Shown: piece by piece, positions 22,836 to 32,611 of the stretch
Numbering within the stretch: the stretch's first letter is position 1
How the letters are laid out: each line of letters opens with the position of its first letter
DNA from: Cricetomys ansorgei
Lineage: Eukaryota; Chordata; Mammalia; Rodentia; Nesomyidae
DNA length: 64,000 bases
Direction: 5' to 3'
NCBI GenBank assembly: GCA_026225945.1
Contig: JAMJFZ010001816.1
Location: 7,956,001-8,020,000 of the forward strand
Translations under genes and position numbers: made by a program
The notes under the pieces: model-generated
Database searches by the model: none
The model's input: only the letters and a program-made list of their open reading frames with translations
Told to the model about the DNA's origin: nothing

Positions 22836-23118
22836 TCATTTTTTTTCCACAGCTGAGTAGAACTTCATTGTGTAAATGTACCACATTTTGTTTATCCATT
22901 CTTCTGTTGAGAGACACCTAGGTTGTTTCCAGTTTCTAGCTATTATGAATAAAGCCACAGTGATCATGGTTGAGCCAGTGTCCTTGTGGGGGATGCAGCA
23001 TCCTTTGGGGTATATGCCCAAGAGTGGTATAGCTGGATCTTGAGGTGGATTGATTCCCAATTTCCTGAGGAACCGCCATATTGATTTCCATATTGGCTGT
23101 ACAAGTTTGTACTCCCAC
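22836..23118 (-). pseudogene. L1 ORF2 C-terminal fragment
   Basis: The minus strand encodes the end of L1 ORF2 protein (endonuclease/reverse transcriptase). Recognisable residues are WRFLRKLGINPPQDPAIPL, ALFIIARNWKQPRC and STEEWINKMWYIYTM. Only the C-terminal segment remains on this side of the nested LTR. The frame beyond 23118 reads into LTR sequence and is meaningless. Confidence 0.9.
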
Positions 23119-23708
23119 TGTTGGACCCCCAAAGGCCCAAACCGGAACATCGCACCCCCTCAGAGACTCACAGACGGGATATCGATGCAAACAGCAAGAG
23201 GATTTATTCCCGTATACTGGGACCATTCTAACACGCAGGATAGAAGCGGCCATGAGGAACAAAAAGCAAGCCTTTTTATTTACTGTTCAAGCGGTTGCTA
23301 GGCACAAACCAAGTTGGGACAAGTTGATTGGTCCCCAAGTTGTTTTCCCATTTTGATAGGTAGGGGCCAGTTAACCTTTAAGCTGATTGGTGCTGGCATA
23401 TAGCAAGGTTCCGGGCTCCTAGAAAATGTAAACTTTAGGGTCTTAGTCAATGCGGGTGGGGGAAGACACTTAGCCCGAGGCCATGGGCTGTCTACATGGG
23501 GAAACTCTTTCAGCCCAAGGACGTCTTATTTGTCTTAGAAAGTGTTTTTCTTACAGAAATTGTTTTTCTTTAACTCTGGGAACTGTTCTGGGTCACACTG
23601 CCCCTGACTTGGGCCTACACAATTTTGGTGCTCTTAGAAGCCTGACTAAAGTTTGGCTGCTTAGCTGCTTTTTCTATCTTTTTATTTACTAGGGACCCCC
23701 ATACTGCC
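23119..23708 (-). mobile_element. Solo LTR, ERV1 (gammaretrovirus-like) type, nested in L1
   Basis: On the minus strand it carries AATAAATCCTCTTGC at the poly(A) site, followed by a GTTTGCATC motif, the typical end of R and start of U5 in gamma-type LTRs. U5 ends GGGGGTCCAACA. L1 ORF2 is continuous on each side: TACTCCCAC before and TACTGCCAC after look like the duplicated target, though this is longer than the usual 4-6 bp. The exact right end (…GGGACCCCCA or a few bases further) is uncertain. No internal genes are present. Confidence 0.75.
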
Positions 23709-24257
23709 ACCAATGGAGGAGTGTTCCCCTTGCTCCACATTCACCAGCATGAGCTATCCTTTGTGTAATTGACCTTAGCCATTCTGACAGGTGTAAGATG
23801 GAATCACAAAGCAGTTTGATTTGCATTTCCCAGATGGCTAACAGTGTTGAACATTTCTTTAAGTGTCTCTCAGCCATTTGAGATTCCTCTAGTGAAAATT
23901 CTCTGTTTAGATCTCTACTCCAGTTTTTAATTGGATTTTTTTTAATATTTACTCTCTTGAGTTCTTTGCATATTTTGTGCATTGGACCTCTACTGAATGT
24001 AGAGTTGATAAAAAATATTTTCCCATTCTGTAGACTACTACTTTGCCTGATTCATGGTGTTCTTTGCCTTACAGAAGCTTTTCAGTTTCATGAGGTCTCA
24101 TTTATTACTCATTGGTCTTAGTGCCTGCACTATTGGTATTCTTTTCAGAAAGTTGTCTACTGTGCCAATGCATTCAAGGCTATTTCCCACTTTTCCTTCT
24201 ATCAGGTTCAATGTGTCTGGTTTTATGTTATATAGGGTGAATAAGTTTCTGTAGATA
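23709..24257 (-). pseudogene. L1 ORF2 fragment, upstream part
   Basis: Antisense L1 ORF2 nucleotide motifs are in order: 'accaatggaggagtgttcccc', 'gaccttagccattctgacaggtg', 'gatttgcatttcccagatggcta', 'aatattttcccattctgtag', 'cttttcagtttcatgaggtc'. The minus-strand translation includes WSRDLNREFSLEESQMAERHLKKC, a decayed form of the ORF2 segment before the C-terminal part. It is interrupted by stops. Confidence 0.88.
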
Positions 24258-24420
24258 AAAATGTCTATAGGACATTTAAGGCTTCAAAGCACACTCCCAG
24301 TGATGCACTTCTTTCAACAAAACCACACCTTCAAATCCTTCCTAAACAGTTCCACCAACTTGGAACCAAACACTCAAATATATGAGCCTATGGAGACCAG
24401 TCTCATTCAAACCACCACAG
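24258..24420 (+). repeat. Rodent repeat fragment (3' half of a medium-reiteration family)
   Basis: It contains 'cccagtgatgcacttctttcaac', 'aaaccacaccttcaaatcc', 'atatatgagcctatgg' and 'cattcaaaccaccacag', a characteristic rodent repeat end. It directly abuts the truncated 5' end of the minus-strand L1. Confidence 0.7.
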
Positions 24421-24990
24421 AGAAGAAGAGGAAAAAATTTATCAAAACTACAAAGTTTCAATCAGAGAGAGGAACTTTTAGTGGAACAATGTATAACACA
24501 GCATAGTAATGTATCTTGAAATAAGAGCCAACATTAAATGTACTCAACACAGATATGGGATAATGGATGTGCATTAGCATGTTTTAACAAGTTTGCAACA
24601 TATACAAACATCAAAATATCCCATTACATACAATAGATACACCTAATTACTATTTATCAAATTAAAAATAAGAAACACACCTCAATATCAAGGGTAGCCA
24701 TTACCTCAGGATAAAGGAATGGAAAAAGATATACCAAGAAAATGGACCTATGAAGCAAGCTGGTGTTGCCATTTTAATATCTAACCCAATAGTCCTCAAA
24801 ACAAAACTAATCAAAAGAGATAGGGAAGGACACTATGTATTTGTTCATCCTATAGACTTTGCTTTTATCTACTGAAGCTTTTAAATTTGATGTAATCCTA
24901 TTAATTTTTTTTTTTTTGGTTGGCTGTGCATTTAGAATGACACCAAAATAATCATTAGATGTTGTTTCCTATCTGTGCTTTCAGAAAAAA
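24421..24990. repeat. Mosaic of short L1 fragments
   Basis: At about 24680-24840 the plus strand shows L1 ORF2 endonuclease-region sequence ('ggaaaaagatataccaagaaaatgg', 'aagcaagctggtgttgccattttaatatct'). At about 24845-24990 antisense L1-like sequence occurs ('gcttttaaatttgatgtaatcc...ggttggctgtgcattt'). The part before 24680 is AT-rich and unidentified. Opposite orientations suggest separate insertions or inversion. Confidence 0.6.
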
Positions 24991-25289
24991 AGAAAAACAT
25001 AATTTGTTACAACATGTTGGTGGATAACTACAGAGAACTATTTGCTTTAGTAGGAAATCATGGACGCAGCAAATTTGGATGTATAACTGTCACTGGGAAT
25101 TCATGAGGAATTGGTTCTAGGACTCTTGACTAGCTCAATTTTTAGATTTTCAGGTGCATCAACTCCTTTTCCACTTTATATTTTCTTTTGTTTGTTCATA
25201 TTCTGTCTTCGTGTTTTTTTCACTTTCTTGTTTTCCTTCACTACCCTCACATTCTACTAATATTATTTTCTATTTAAAGTATTAAAGTT
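24991..25289. other. AT-rich unique sequence
   Basis: About 300 bases with no recognised repeat or gene. Confidence 0.5.
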
Positions 25290-25412
25290 GCTGTGTATGG
25301 TGGCACGCACCTTTAGTCCCAGCACTCAAGAGGCAAAAGCAGATGTGAGTTTGAGGCCAGCCTGATCTACATAGTGAGTTCCAAGATAGCCAGGGCTACA
25401 TGATGAGAGCTT
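25290..25412 (+). repeat. B1 SINE, plus strand
   Basis: A 7SL-derived B1 with 'gtatggtggcacgcacctttagtcccagcactcaagagg', 'gagtttgaggccagcctgatctacatagtgagttcc' and 'agccagggctacatgatgag'. The 3' A-tail is missing. It runs straight into the T-rich start of an inverted B1. Confidence 0.93.
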
Positions 25413-25590
25413 GTTTTTTTGTTTTTGGTTTGTTTGTTTGTTTTGGGTTTTTTGAGACAGGGATTATCTGTGTAGCCCTGGCTGTCCTGGAACTCACTCT
25501 GTAGACCAAACTGGCCTTGAACTCACAAAGATCCACCTTCCTCTGTCTCCTGAGTGCTGGGATTATAGGTGTGTGACACCACCACCTGGA
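25413..25590 (-). repeat. B1 SINE, minus strand
   Basis: The antisense B1 begins with its poly(A) tail as T-rich TTTTGTTTGTTTG. It continues 'gagacagggattatctgtgtagccctggctgtcctggaactc' and ends at 'gtgtgtgacaccaccacctgg'. With the preceding element it forms a tail-to-tail inverted pair. Confidence 0.93.
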
Positions 25591-26639
25591 TGTTTTGTTT
25601 TTTTAAGTATCAAATCCCATATATTAACAATTAGAATTTTAAACAATGCAATATTTGTTTAAAATTAACTATACCACTAAAATGAATACATTAATTAAAA
25701 ATGTATATTTCATGGTAATCTAGAGAATCTGCAGATATTGATCATGACCCATATGCATTTTTTTTCTCAATGATGTAGGGGGTAACTCTGAATTTTTATT
25801 TTTCTAAATATATCATACTGATGTTTTTCCAAGTTGGTGTCCATTGTAGATAATTTCTACACTTTTTGGTTTGCTTCAATGGTAGTAGATTTTCCTCTCT
25901 GTCTCATTACAAAAGACACACAAGAAAGATATATTTTATGTTTTTTATCTATTTAATGAACAGATCTATTATGATATTCTTAAAGAATATCTTTTAGTAA
26001 GCTATGGGTAGCTGAACAAACTGCTGATTCTGTGAAAGAAACAAAAAGGATGCTTCTAATAGGAAGAAAAACAATGATGTTGAAGGCATCGTTAGTAATG
26101 CCAAGAACTCACAGGCAGAGGATAGCACGGACACGTAACCAATGGGAAGACTTGTTAGCTAGAAATGGAAGAGAACCCCATCAATGTATATGTCCTCTCA
26201 GAATCTGGGAACATTGTTGAGATTATAGTCCTAAGTGTCATCTGGAGGTGTTATTAGAAGGCAGCAAATAGCTTCAGATGAAAGCCTTTTGGGGTACATT
26301 TTGTTCTTCACGATTTCATCTTGGGGTGTTTGTGAGTCTTTAAAGTACTGAACGTATGTTCACTCGTGTGACTTCTAAGTCTCACAAGACAGATAGTAGA
26401 ATTACTTTCTTTATTCCGTTACTTTTAAAAAGCAACAATGAAAAAAGATGAACCAGATTGTCATTGAAAAGAGAGCTGATAGGGTTATCTTGAAACCTCA
26501 TGCGACTCCTAGGGTTTGCAGTGTGGATAAATTACATAGTCCAAGAAGTTCTCACTCTGGAGCTGAGTGTGGCATTTCCTTCCTACAACCTCAGAGTAGC
26601 CATTTCAAAATTATTCAAAGAAATACACTTAAAATCACC
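25591..26639. other. AT-rich unique sequence, no gene seen
   Basis: No recognised repeat. A 123-codon plus frame (26448-26819) overlaps the next SINE and is not coding. Confidence 0.5.
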
Positions 26640-26840
26640 ATGAACAGGGGACGGAACAGGGGCCTCAGCAGTATGGCTTTTGTGGGGTTCGGTTGCCAGC
26701 ACCTACATCTGGGTGACTTACAACCACCTGAAACTCCAGTTCCAAGGGACCCCATGCTCTGGCCTCCATGGGTTCCTGAACTCATATGTATACACCCCCT
26801 TCCTCATGCACATAATTAAAAATAAACCTTAAAAAACATA
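26640..26840 (+). repeat. B3-type SINE
   Basis: Decayed head ('ggcctcagcagtatggcttttgtggggttcggttgccagcaccta'), then 'acttacaaccacctgaaactccagttccaagggacc', 'ctctggcctccatggg' and an AATTAAAAATAAAC tail. It is the order of a B3/B2-family SINE. Confidence 0.8.
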
Positions 26841-28269
26841 AATAGCAAAAATATAATCCTAAACCCACAAGATGATGAGGAGAAAGGAAGCAAGAGAAAG
26901 GAAGAGGAAGGAAGGCGAGGGAGAGATGGAGTGAGAAAGTAAATAAGATGTGCTTGTTTGCGTAACAATAATTTCCTCAAAACTCAGCCAGACACTTCAC
27001 AAAACAGCGCCCCCCAATTCAAGAGTCAATACATGACACGGTCTACAGGAGTGTGGTGAGTGGGTAATGGAGATCGGTTAAGATTAAGGTAATAGAAGGT
27101 TCTGTAGGGAAATTATTGCTTAGGAGTGAAAAGGACCTAATTAACCAAACGTGAACAAACATAAGCTAAGTACTGAGAAACGCCAGGAGACGCGACACTC
27201 GTGTTAGAGGTTCCCGTCAATGAGGAAGGGGATTAACTGCGACCTGGAAAAGGATGCAGTCAGGAAACAGCCTAAAAGGTGACATCAGCTGTTGAAGAAG
27301 GAAAATCCAGGCCACCAGTTGATTTACAACGAAAAATGCCATATGGGAGATGCTTGGGGTCATTGATCATTCTAGAGACGCTGTAAGTGATATGTCGCCT
27401 TTCCTGAGATGAACATGTGTATTATGCGAAAGATACATTCTTCATATACAGTAAAGATCCTCGATGAAAAAAGATGAAGTTTGGCATAATAAATGTATAT
27501 TTTACATTTTCCCAGATGGGGGAAAATTATTAGAAATAAAGAATAGAACGGTAAATAATTTGCCTCTGCTTAGACTAAGGACAGCTATTCATTCCAGAAC
27601 GTCATGAAAATGTGACGAGAAATCCATCTTTTACAGAGCTCCGACTTGCTGCTTTGTACTTCTACTTGCTTTCCTGAATTACTCGGGAAAGCGTGACTCC
27701 CCTTCCTTCTTTCTGGGCCTTGCCTAGGCGCTCTGCCCTCACACTTTCAGCCTTCCCAGCATGCATCTCACTTTCCCTAAAGTCCTCTCCTTGCCAGCCA
27801 TGACGCTGCTGCCTGCTGCTACCTGCCTGACCACAGCCCGGGCACCAGGGCTTTTCCTTTCGCGTGTCCTTTCTCTTCCTCTGAGCTCCTGCCAGGACTG
27901 AAAGCCTGCTTGCCCTAGAGTTTTTCTTTTAAACTCTAACAAAATTGTCCTCCTTAGGGAGAAAAAGTGATGCGATACAATATTAGGAAAAAATATAAGG
28001 CGAGCAAAAGACTTGGGCTCAGAAGCAATTGTGTTAATTGGTTGTAAATGAATGAGGATAAAACTGGGATTAAAAAGGTGTAGGCAAAAGGCAGGTGCTT
28101 TCTATGAGAAGAAACATAAAAGCTATAAATGTGTGGACATATGTATCGTCACTGGAAACACAAAATGCAAAGCTAAGAGCATCATGGAATAGGGTTTCCT
28201 GTTCCCTGGGTTGGCAGACATTAAAACACTGGGCAGTATTAAATGTCTGCTGAGAAATGTCCCACGCTC
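26841..28269. other. Unique sequence with a purine-rich tract at 26872-26940
   Basis: A GAAAGGAAG/AGGAAGG-type purine block lies at the start. The remaining 1.3 kb shows no repeat or gene. Small minus-strand frames (67 codons at 27739-27942, 71 codons at 28070-28285) lack signatures. Confidence 0.5.
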
Positions 28270-28511
28270 CTGTAAGTGACCTCAACTAAACTCGTAGGTC
28301 ACACGTGCATGTGCCCACACACACGCATGACACACAAAGACATGAAATTAGGGGTACAAGTTTGGGAAAGGGGAATCCATGGCAGGGGAACAAGAGAGGT
28401 AATAGGGTGACTATGATTTAAATATATTATGTACATGTATGAAAATACAATGAATGCTATTTTATATATATATATATGATATATATATTATAGTATATAT
28501 TTATGTATATA
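28270..28511 (+). repeat. L1 3' UTR fragment with (TA)n tail
   Basis: 'gtgacctcaactaaactcg', 'cacacacacgcatgacacacaaagacatgaaattagg', 'gggaacaagagaggtaatagggtgactatga' and 'tattatgtacatgtatgaaaatac' match the common rodent L1 3' UTR end. TA-rich sequence at 28455-28511 follows. Confidence 0.65.
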
Positions 28512-30890
28512 CTAACAAAACTTTTCTAAATAAATCTCTCATGTGTAACTGATGGAATTGTGAATTGATGTTTCAGAAAACAGTTTGGTATTACGGAGTT
28601 TAGCATTTGCCAACCTGGAGATTGAGATTTCCTGAGGCAACAGGGAGACTGTAACGGAGGAACATCACTGCTGGGCTTCTTAATATCAGTGGTAAGTAGT
28701 TCGTCTTACTTGTATTTGTAAGCCATGAGTCGGTTATACGTTACATGTGTTTGAATTGCCATATAAATAAAATGGAATACAACGCAGAGTCGATCGTGCC
28801 AGGAGCAGGATGTGTAGCCATCTCGGTTGTCAGAGCAGCTGTCATGGGCTCACAGGGCTCAAGTTACCCTTGCTGAATAGTGACCCCAAAGGGCAAAGGT
28901 AGCAGTGCTGCAGTTTACTGCAGTCCGTTGTTACGTTGTTACGTTGTTACGTTTCATTGTTGCTTATTCCTAAGGTCTTACTAAGCTTTCACCGAGCCTA
29001 ATTTCTAAGGTAAACTTCACCGAGGATTTGTCTGCATTTGAACCAAACACCTCTAAGGTTTGGTACTTGGTATGGTTTAGACAAGTTGGTCATACTGCAA
29101 ACAAAACCACCATTCCTGCTTAGGTTTTTGCCTTCTGTCTTTGCTGCAAACTGGGTGGAGGCAGAGACAGTGGTTATCATTTCCACATTAACACCCATCA
29201 CATATCTGAAGATAGTTTTCATGTCCTCCTCATTTTTCTCCTTGGGCCAACTGGTGGGCTTTCTCTAAGGACTCCTTTCCCCCAGCATATTACACTCACT
29301 GCTCCCAGGGTATGGGAAAGGGAGGATTGGAGAGCCCTGCCCCCACGAAATTAATGTTTCCAGTTCCTTTCACCCCTGCCCATAGGCCTTCTTCTCCAAC
29401 CCTTTAATTATCTGTATTGATTTGCTTTGAACATTGGGCAAATTCACAATGCCCCCTGTGATTTGTGGAGACCAGAGATGTGCATAAGATTTAACTGTTG
29501 GGTGGCTGCGCCCTGCGACATAAAGTAAGTTCCCACCGGGGCTCTGAGGACCTGCCGCTTGGGCTTTTATACTCCTTTGTAAGGTTTGATTCGCAATCAC
29601 GTGAAAGCATTACCATACCATTGTGGGTTCCAGTTTGCCCTGCAGACTTTTATGACTCTGGTGATGTGGCTGGAGTTGAGATGGAATCTTCATCATAAGA
29701 AGCAGGACTGTCCTTACGTGACTCTACTGTTTATTAATCTCTGCGGTTTAACATTTTAAAACTATGCTCGATCTGGTGTTTATAAATAGTTTTCACAACA
29801 AAAATATGAGCTGCATATATTCCATAATTGTAATCATCCGCCCCTCAAATTTGTCATCTGCCTTTTATTAAGTCGCACTTAAAGTACTTTTGCTAGGGGG
29901 GAAAAAAATAACCCTTGCCAATTACTCTCTTCCACATGTTAGCTTAGGAATTCAAGCTCATGTCGATGTGACCTTGTTCCTTGATTTGAATCTTTTCACT
30001 ATTTAAACATAGGAAATATTTTCTTGGAACAGGTGTTTAGAAATATCTAGGGAACTCTAACAGCTTACAGAAAATGAGTTGGCTTTGTGCTTCTAGCTTA
30101 GGCCCTGGAAATACTTAACCATTTAATATTTTGTTTTTGAAATACTGTGTCATTTCTGGTCTAGACACCACAGACAGCTGTTCTCTTTCAATCCAAGCGG
30201 GCCTGGCTTCTGCCATATTTATTTATCATGTCCAGCTAACCCTGAGTGATCTTGGCTTCAGTCCTTAACGGGGCATTAGAAGATGCCAATTGTTGATTTT
30301 GCTTTCTTTCAAAGTTCATACCAATGCAAAGTTTTCTATTTTTGGTTATTAGCTCCATGCAAATAATTTTAGTCATTTTTAAATAAAATTGCTGTTCTTT
30401 CTACAGCAACCAGTCAGCCTTGCCAAAAATTTAGGGGAAATACATTTTTTTAAATGAATGTAAATGGAAGTTTACTCTGAAATATGAACTCAAATACAGA
30501 AGTTTGAATTTCCCACTTCCCTGCTGCTCTCATTGTATGCTGCCACATGGAAACCTCTAGCTGATTTCACACCGAGGACACTGGGTAGCTTGAATTGTAG
30601 ACAGATGTGTAAAATCGTGTTGTTTTTCTTTTTTCTGCCTTAGTCACTGACATTTAATTGTGTACATTTCTTTAGAGACGGTGATAGTGTTAAAGTCTAT
30701 GTTTCCTCTTAACTATGGTTTGGTAGTTAATTTATCGAAAGAATAGTAAATTTTTAACTATTATTTCCATAGCACGCATCCATGAAAACACAGACATTTT
30801 CTGAGTGGTTTCAAATTGAAGAATAATATTTTCACATTTGCATTGAATACTTGGCTTACATTTACCTCCATAGCATAAAGAATTATAAGT
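28512..30890. other. 2.4-kb repeat-poor stretch, candidate non-coding regulatory interval
   Basis: I recognise no SINE, LINE, LTR or DNA transposon here, which stands out in this window. It includes an octamer ATGCAAAT near 30355, AT-rich homeobox-like blocks, and a small (GTTGTTAC)3 array at 28927-28953. No exon-like frame is visible. A conserved non-coding role is inference. Confidence 0.45.
28927..28953 (+). repeat. 8-bp tandem repeat GTTGTTAC, three units
   Basis: Three exact GTTGTTAC units plus GTT. It is short and probably a slippage product. Confidence 0.9.
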
Positions 30891-30892
30891 TA

Positions 30893-31330
30893 GTTGGCTT
30901 CTTGTTGCCACGAAAGAATGCCCAAGAAAATCAGCTTAAACAAAGAAAAGTTTATTTTGGCTTCTTGTTTCAGACATAGCTGCTTGATCTCATTGCTATG
31001 AGCCTGTGGCAAGACAGACAATCATGGTGAGTGTTGGGTACGGTTGGTCAAAGTGGCTCATCGCACAGGGCCGACAGGCAGATTGAAGGAATCCATCAAG
31101 ACACAAGATATGGTCTCTAAAGACATGTTCCCCAAGGGCTAAATTCTCTTAGCTAGGTCCCACCTAATAAGTTTCCATCCCCTTCCAATAGCCCATTAAA
31201 TTATAAACCAATTAGCGAATTACTCCACTGATAAAGTCAGAGCTTTAGGATCCAGCCACTTCCTAAAGCTGGATTTCTGAACGTCGTTTTCAGAAGCTTT
31301 GGGGGAACACTCCATGTCCAGACAGTAACA
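30893..31330 (+). repeat. Rodent interspersed repeat (medium-reiteration type)
   Basis: 'ttgttgccacgaaagaatgcccaagaaaatcagcttaa', 'aaaagtttattttggct', 'taggtcccacctaataagtttcc' and the closing 'gctttgggggaacactccatgtcc' match a frequent rodent repeat related to that at 37345-37745. The family name is not certain, and no coding capacity is seen. Confidence 0.7.
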
Positions 31331-31704
31331 GCTTATTTTGAGTAAGGTTTTGTAATTACCATTTTTTTTTTTTTGCCTTAGCACATAAGAAAGAGAACAA
31401 ATCAGTTCTTGACTTTGCAAGAGCATAACATATTCTTGTCTTAAGATACCCGTTTTAACCTGGAATCAGGATACATATTGAATTTACGTCTCCTTTGCAT
31501 CAGGAAGGGGTGTTTCCTATCAGTGATGTTATTAGATTTTTTTTTCCCTTGTGGAATAGCTCTCCACTGCAGGGAAAGCAAGTAATTGGTTCCGATTACT
31601 ATAATTAGTTCTACATATCTGTAGTAATGTTCCTACTTACTACTTTGAAATAAAGCACTGCTTATATGAAGTAAAATACACCCTTCTATTGCATAGCTCT
31701 TTGG
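31331..31704. other. Unique sequence
   Basis: No recognised element apart from T runs near 31360 and 31539. Confidence 0.5.
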
Positions 31705-31992
31705 CCTTTGTGTGTGTGCGTGCAGAGTATATGGGTATGTAGTGTATGTATATGTGTGCACAGGTGCTTGTGTGGAGGACAAAGGAGGATGCTGGGTATT
31801 CTTTATCACTATGCGCTAGACTCCCTCAAAATAGCATCTCTCGCTGATGTGGAGGCTTGCCATTTCTGCTAAATGGACTATCCTCTCACATCACTGGGGT
31901 CACAGATATGCTTTCATCTGAGTTCTGGGGATCCAAACCCAGGTCCCTGTGATTGCACGGTGTTCTTACCCACTGAGCCATCTCCCCAGACA
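31705..31992 (-). repeat. tRNA-derived SINE (B3/B4 type), minus strand, with TG tail
   Basis: Read on the minus strand it starts 'gtctggggagatggctcagtgggtaagaacacc' with a tRNA-like head and 'ccagaactcagatg'. It ends in a CA-rich tail, seen as TGTGTGTGTGCGTGC at 31709 on the plus strand. The middle is diverged. Confidence 0.75.
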
Positions 31993-32043
31993 AAAACATA
32001 CAGAGTGTGACTGGCACAACTGAGACATAAAAGCGTTTTCATT

Positions 32044-32470
32044 ACCCCTCTTATTTATTTATTTTTGATTATTTTACTTTACATATTTATTTTATCATTA
32101 ACTTTATGGTTAGTATACAAAGCAGTGAGTTTGATTATGGCACTTTCACGCATAGTTGTCATCACGCTCTGCCCGTGCTTTCCCCCTCCCCCACTGCTTC
32201 TGCCTGTGCCCCTTATCCTTTCTGGAATATTCTCTTCCAAATCGTCTTCCTTTCTGTTTTCATGTCTCATGATCTCCATCTCTCTCTCTCTCTCCTCCAC
32301 CTTCCCTTAAGATTACTTCATCTCCTCTGATGATGCCTTTCTAGTTTCGTCTCTCGCTAGCCTACCTATTTAGTTTAACAAAATGATTTCAATTTTGTCC
32401 GTTTTCCGGAAAATACCACGATTTTATTCTTCTTTACAGCTGAATAAATTGCCTGGTGTCTAGGTGCCAT
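32044..32470 (-). repeat. L1 3' UTR relic, minus strand
   Basis: Antisense L1 3' UTR order: 'ttatggttagtatacaaagcagtgagtttgattatggcactttc', a CCCTCCCCC-rich pyrimidine segment, 'catgtctcatgatctcc', then 'gattttattcttctttacagctgaataa' and 'gcctggtgtctaggtg'. It is diverged and non-coding. Confidence 0.7.
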
Positions 32471-32534
32471 TGTAATTTTACCACACGGTGAGGCTTTTAA
32501 CAATGAGATTAAGATTGCTTTGTTTGTTTGTTTC

Positions 32535-32611
32535 ACAGTGGTGGAGAATACTCCCATGCCTTGTACACATTAAGCAAGTACGCTACCCCTGAGCAGCCTG
32601 CTCAGCTCCTA
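32535..32611 (-). repeat. ID-like SINE remnant, minus strand
   Basis: Plus-strand 'actcccatgccttgtacacattaagcaagtacgctacccctgagcagcc' is the decayed antisense of the tRNA-Ala-derived head ('gagcaagtgctctaccactgagct...'). Confidence 0.55.

Larger units (their letters stand above)
21889..24257 (-). mobile_element. 5'-truncated L1 LINE, minus strand, interrupted by an LTR
   Basis: Poly(T) at 21889-21903 is the L1 poly(A) tail. Rodent L1 3' UTR in antisense follows ('gggctgtctagtctttggttcgtgattactt', 'gttgggtatggactcc', 'ggtttacctcactcagg' block). Upstream of 22836 on the minus strand is the ORF2 C-terminal coding region, whose translation reads ...PPQDPAIPLLGIYPKGCC...STEEWINKMWYIYTMKFYSAVEKK. 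The LTR at 23119-23708 splits the ORF2 region, which resumes at 23709-24257. Stops and frameshifts are present and the 5' part is missing, so it is inactive. Confidence 0.9.

Noticed and set aside
22836..23262. Minus-strand frames that look partly protein-like
   Set aside because: They are L1 ORF2 C-terminal relics, with frame extension into the nested LTR; not host genes.
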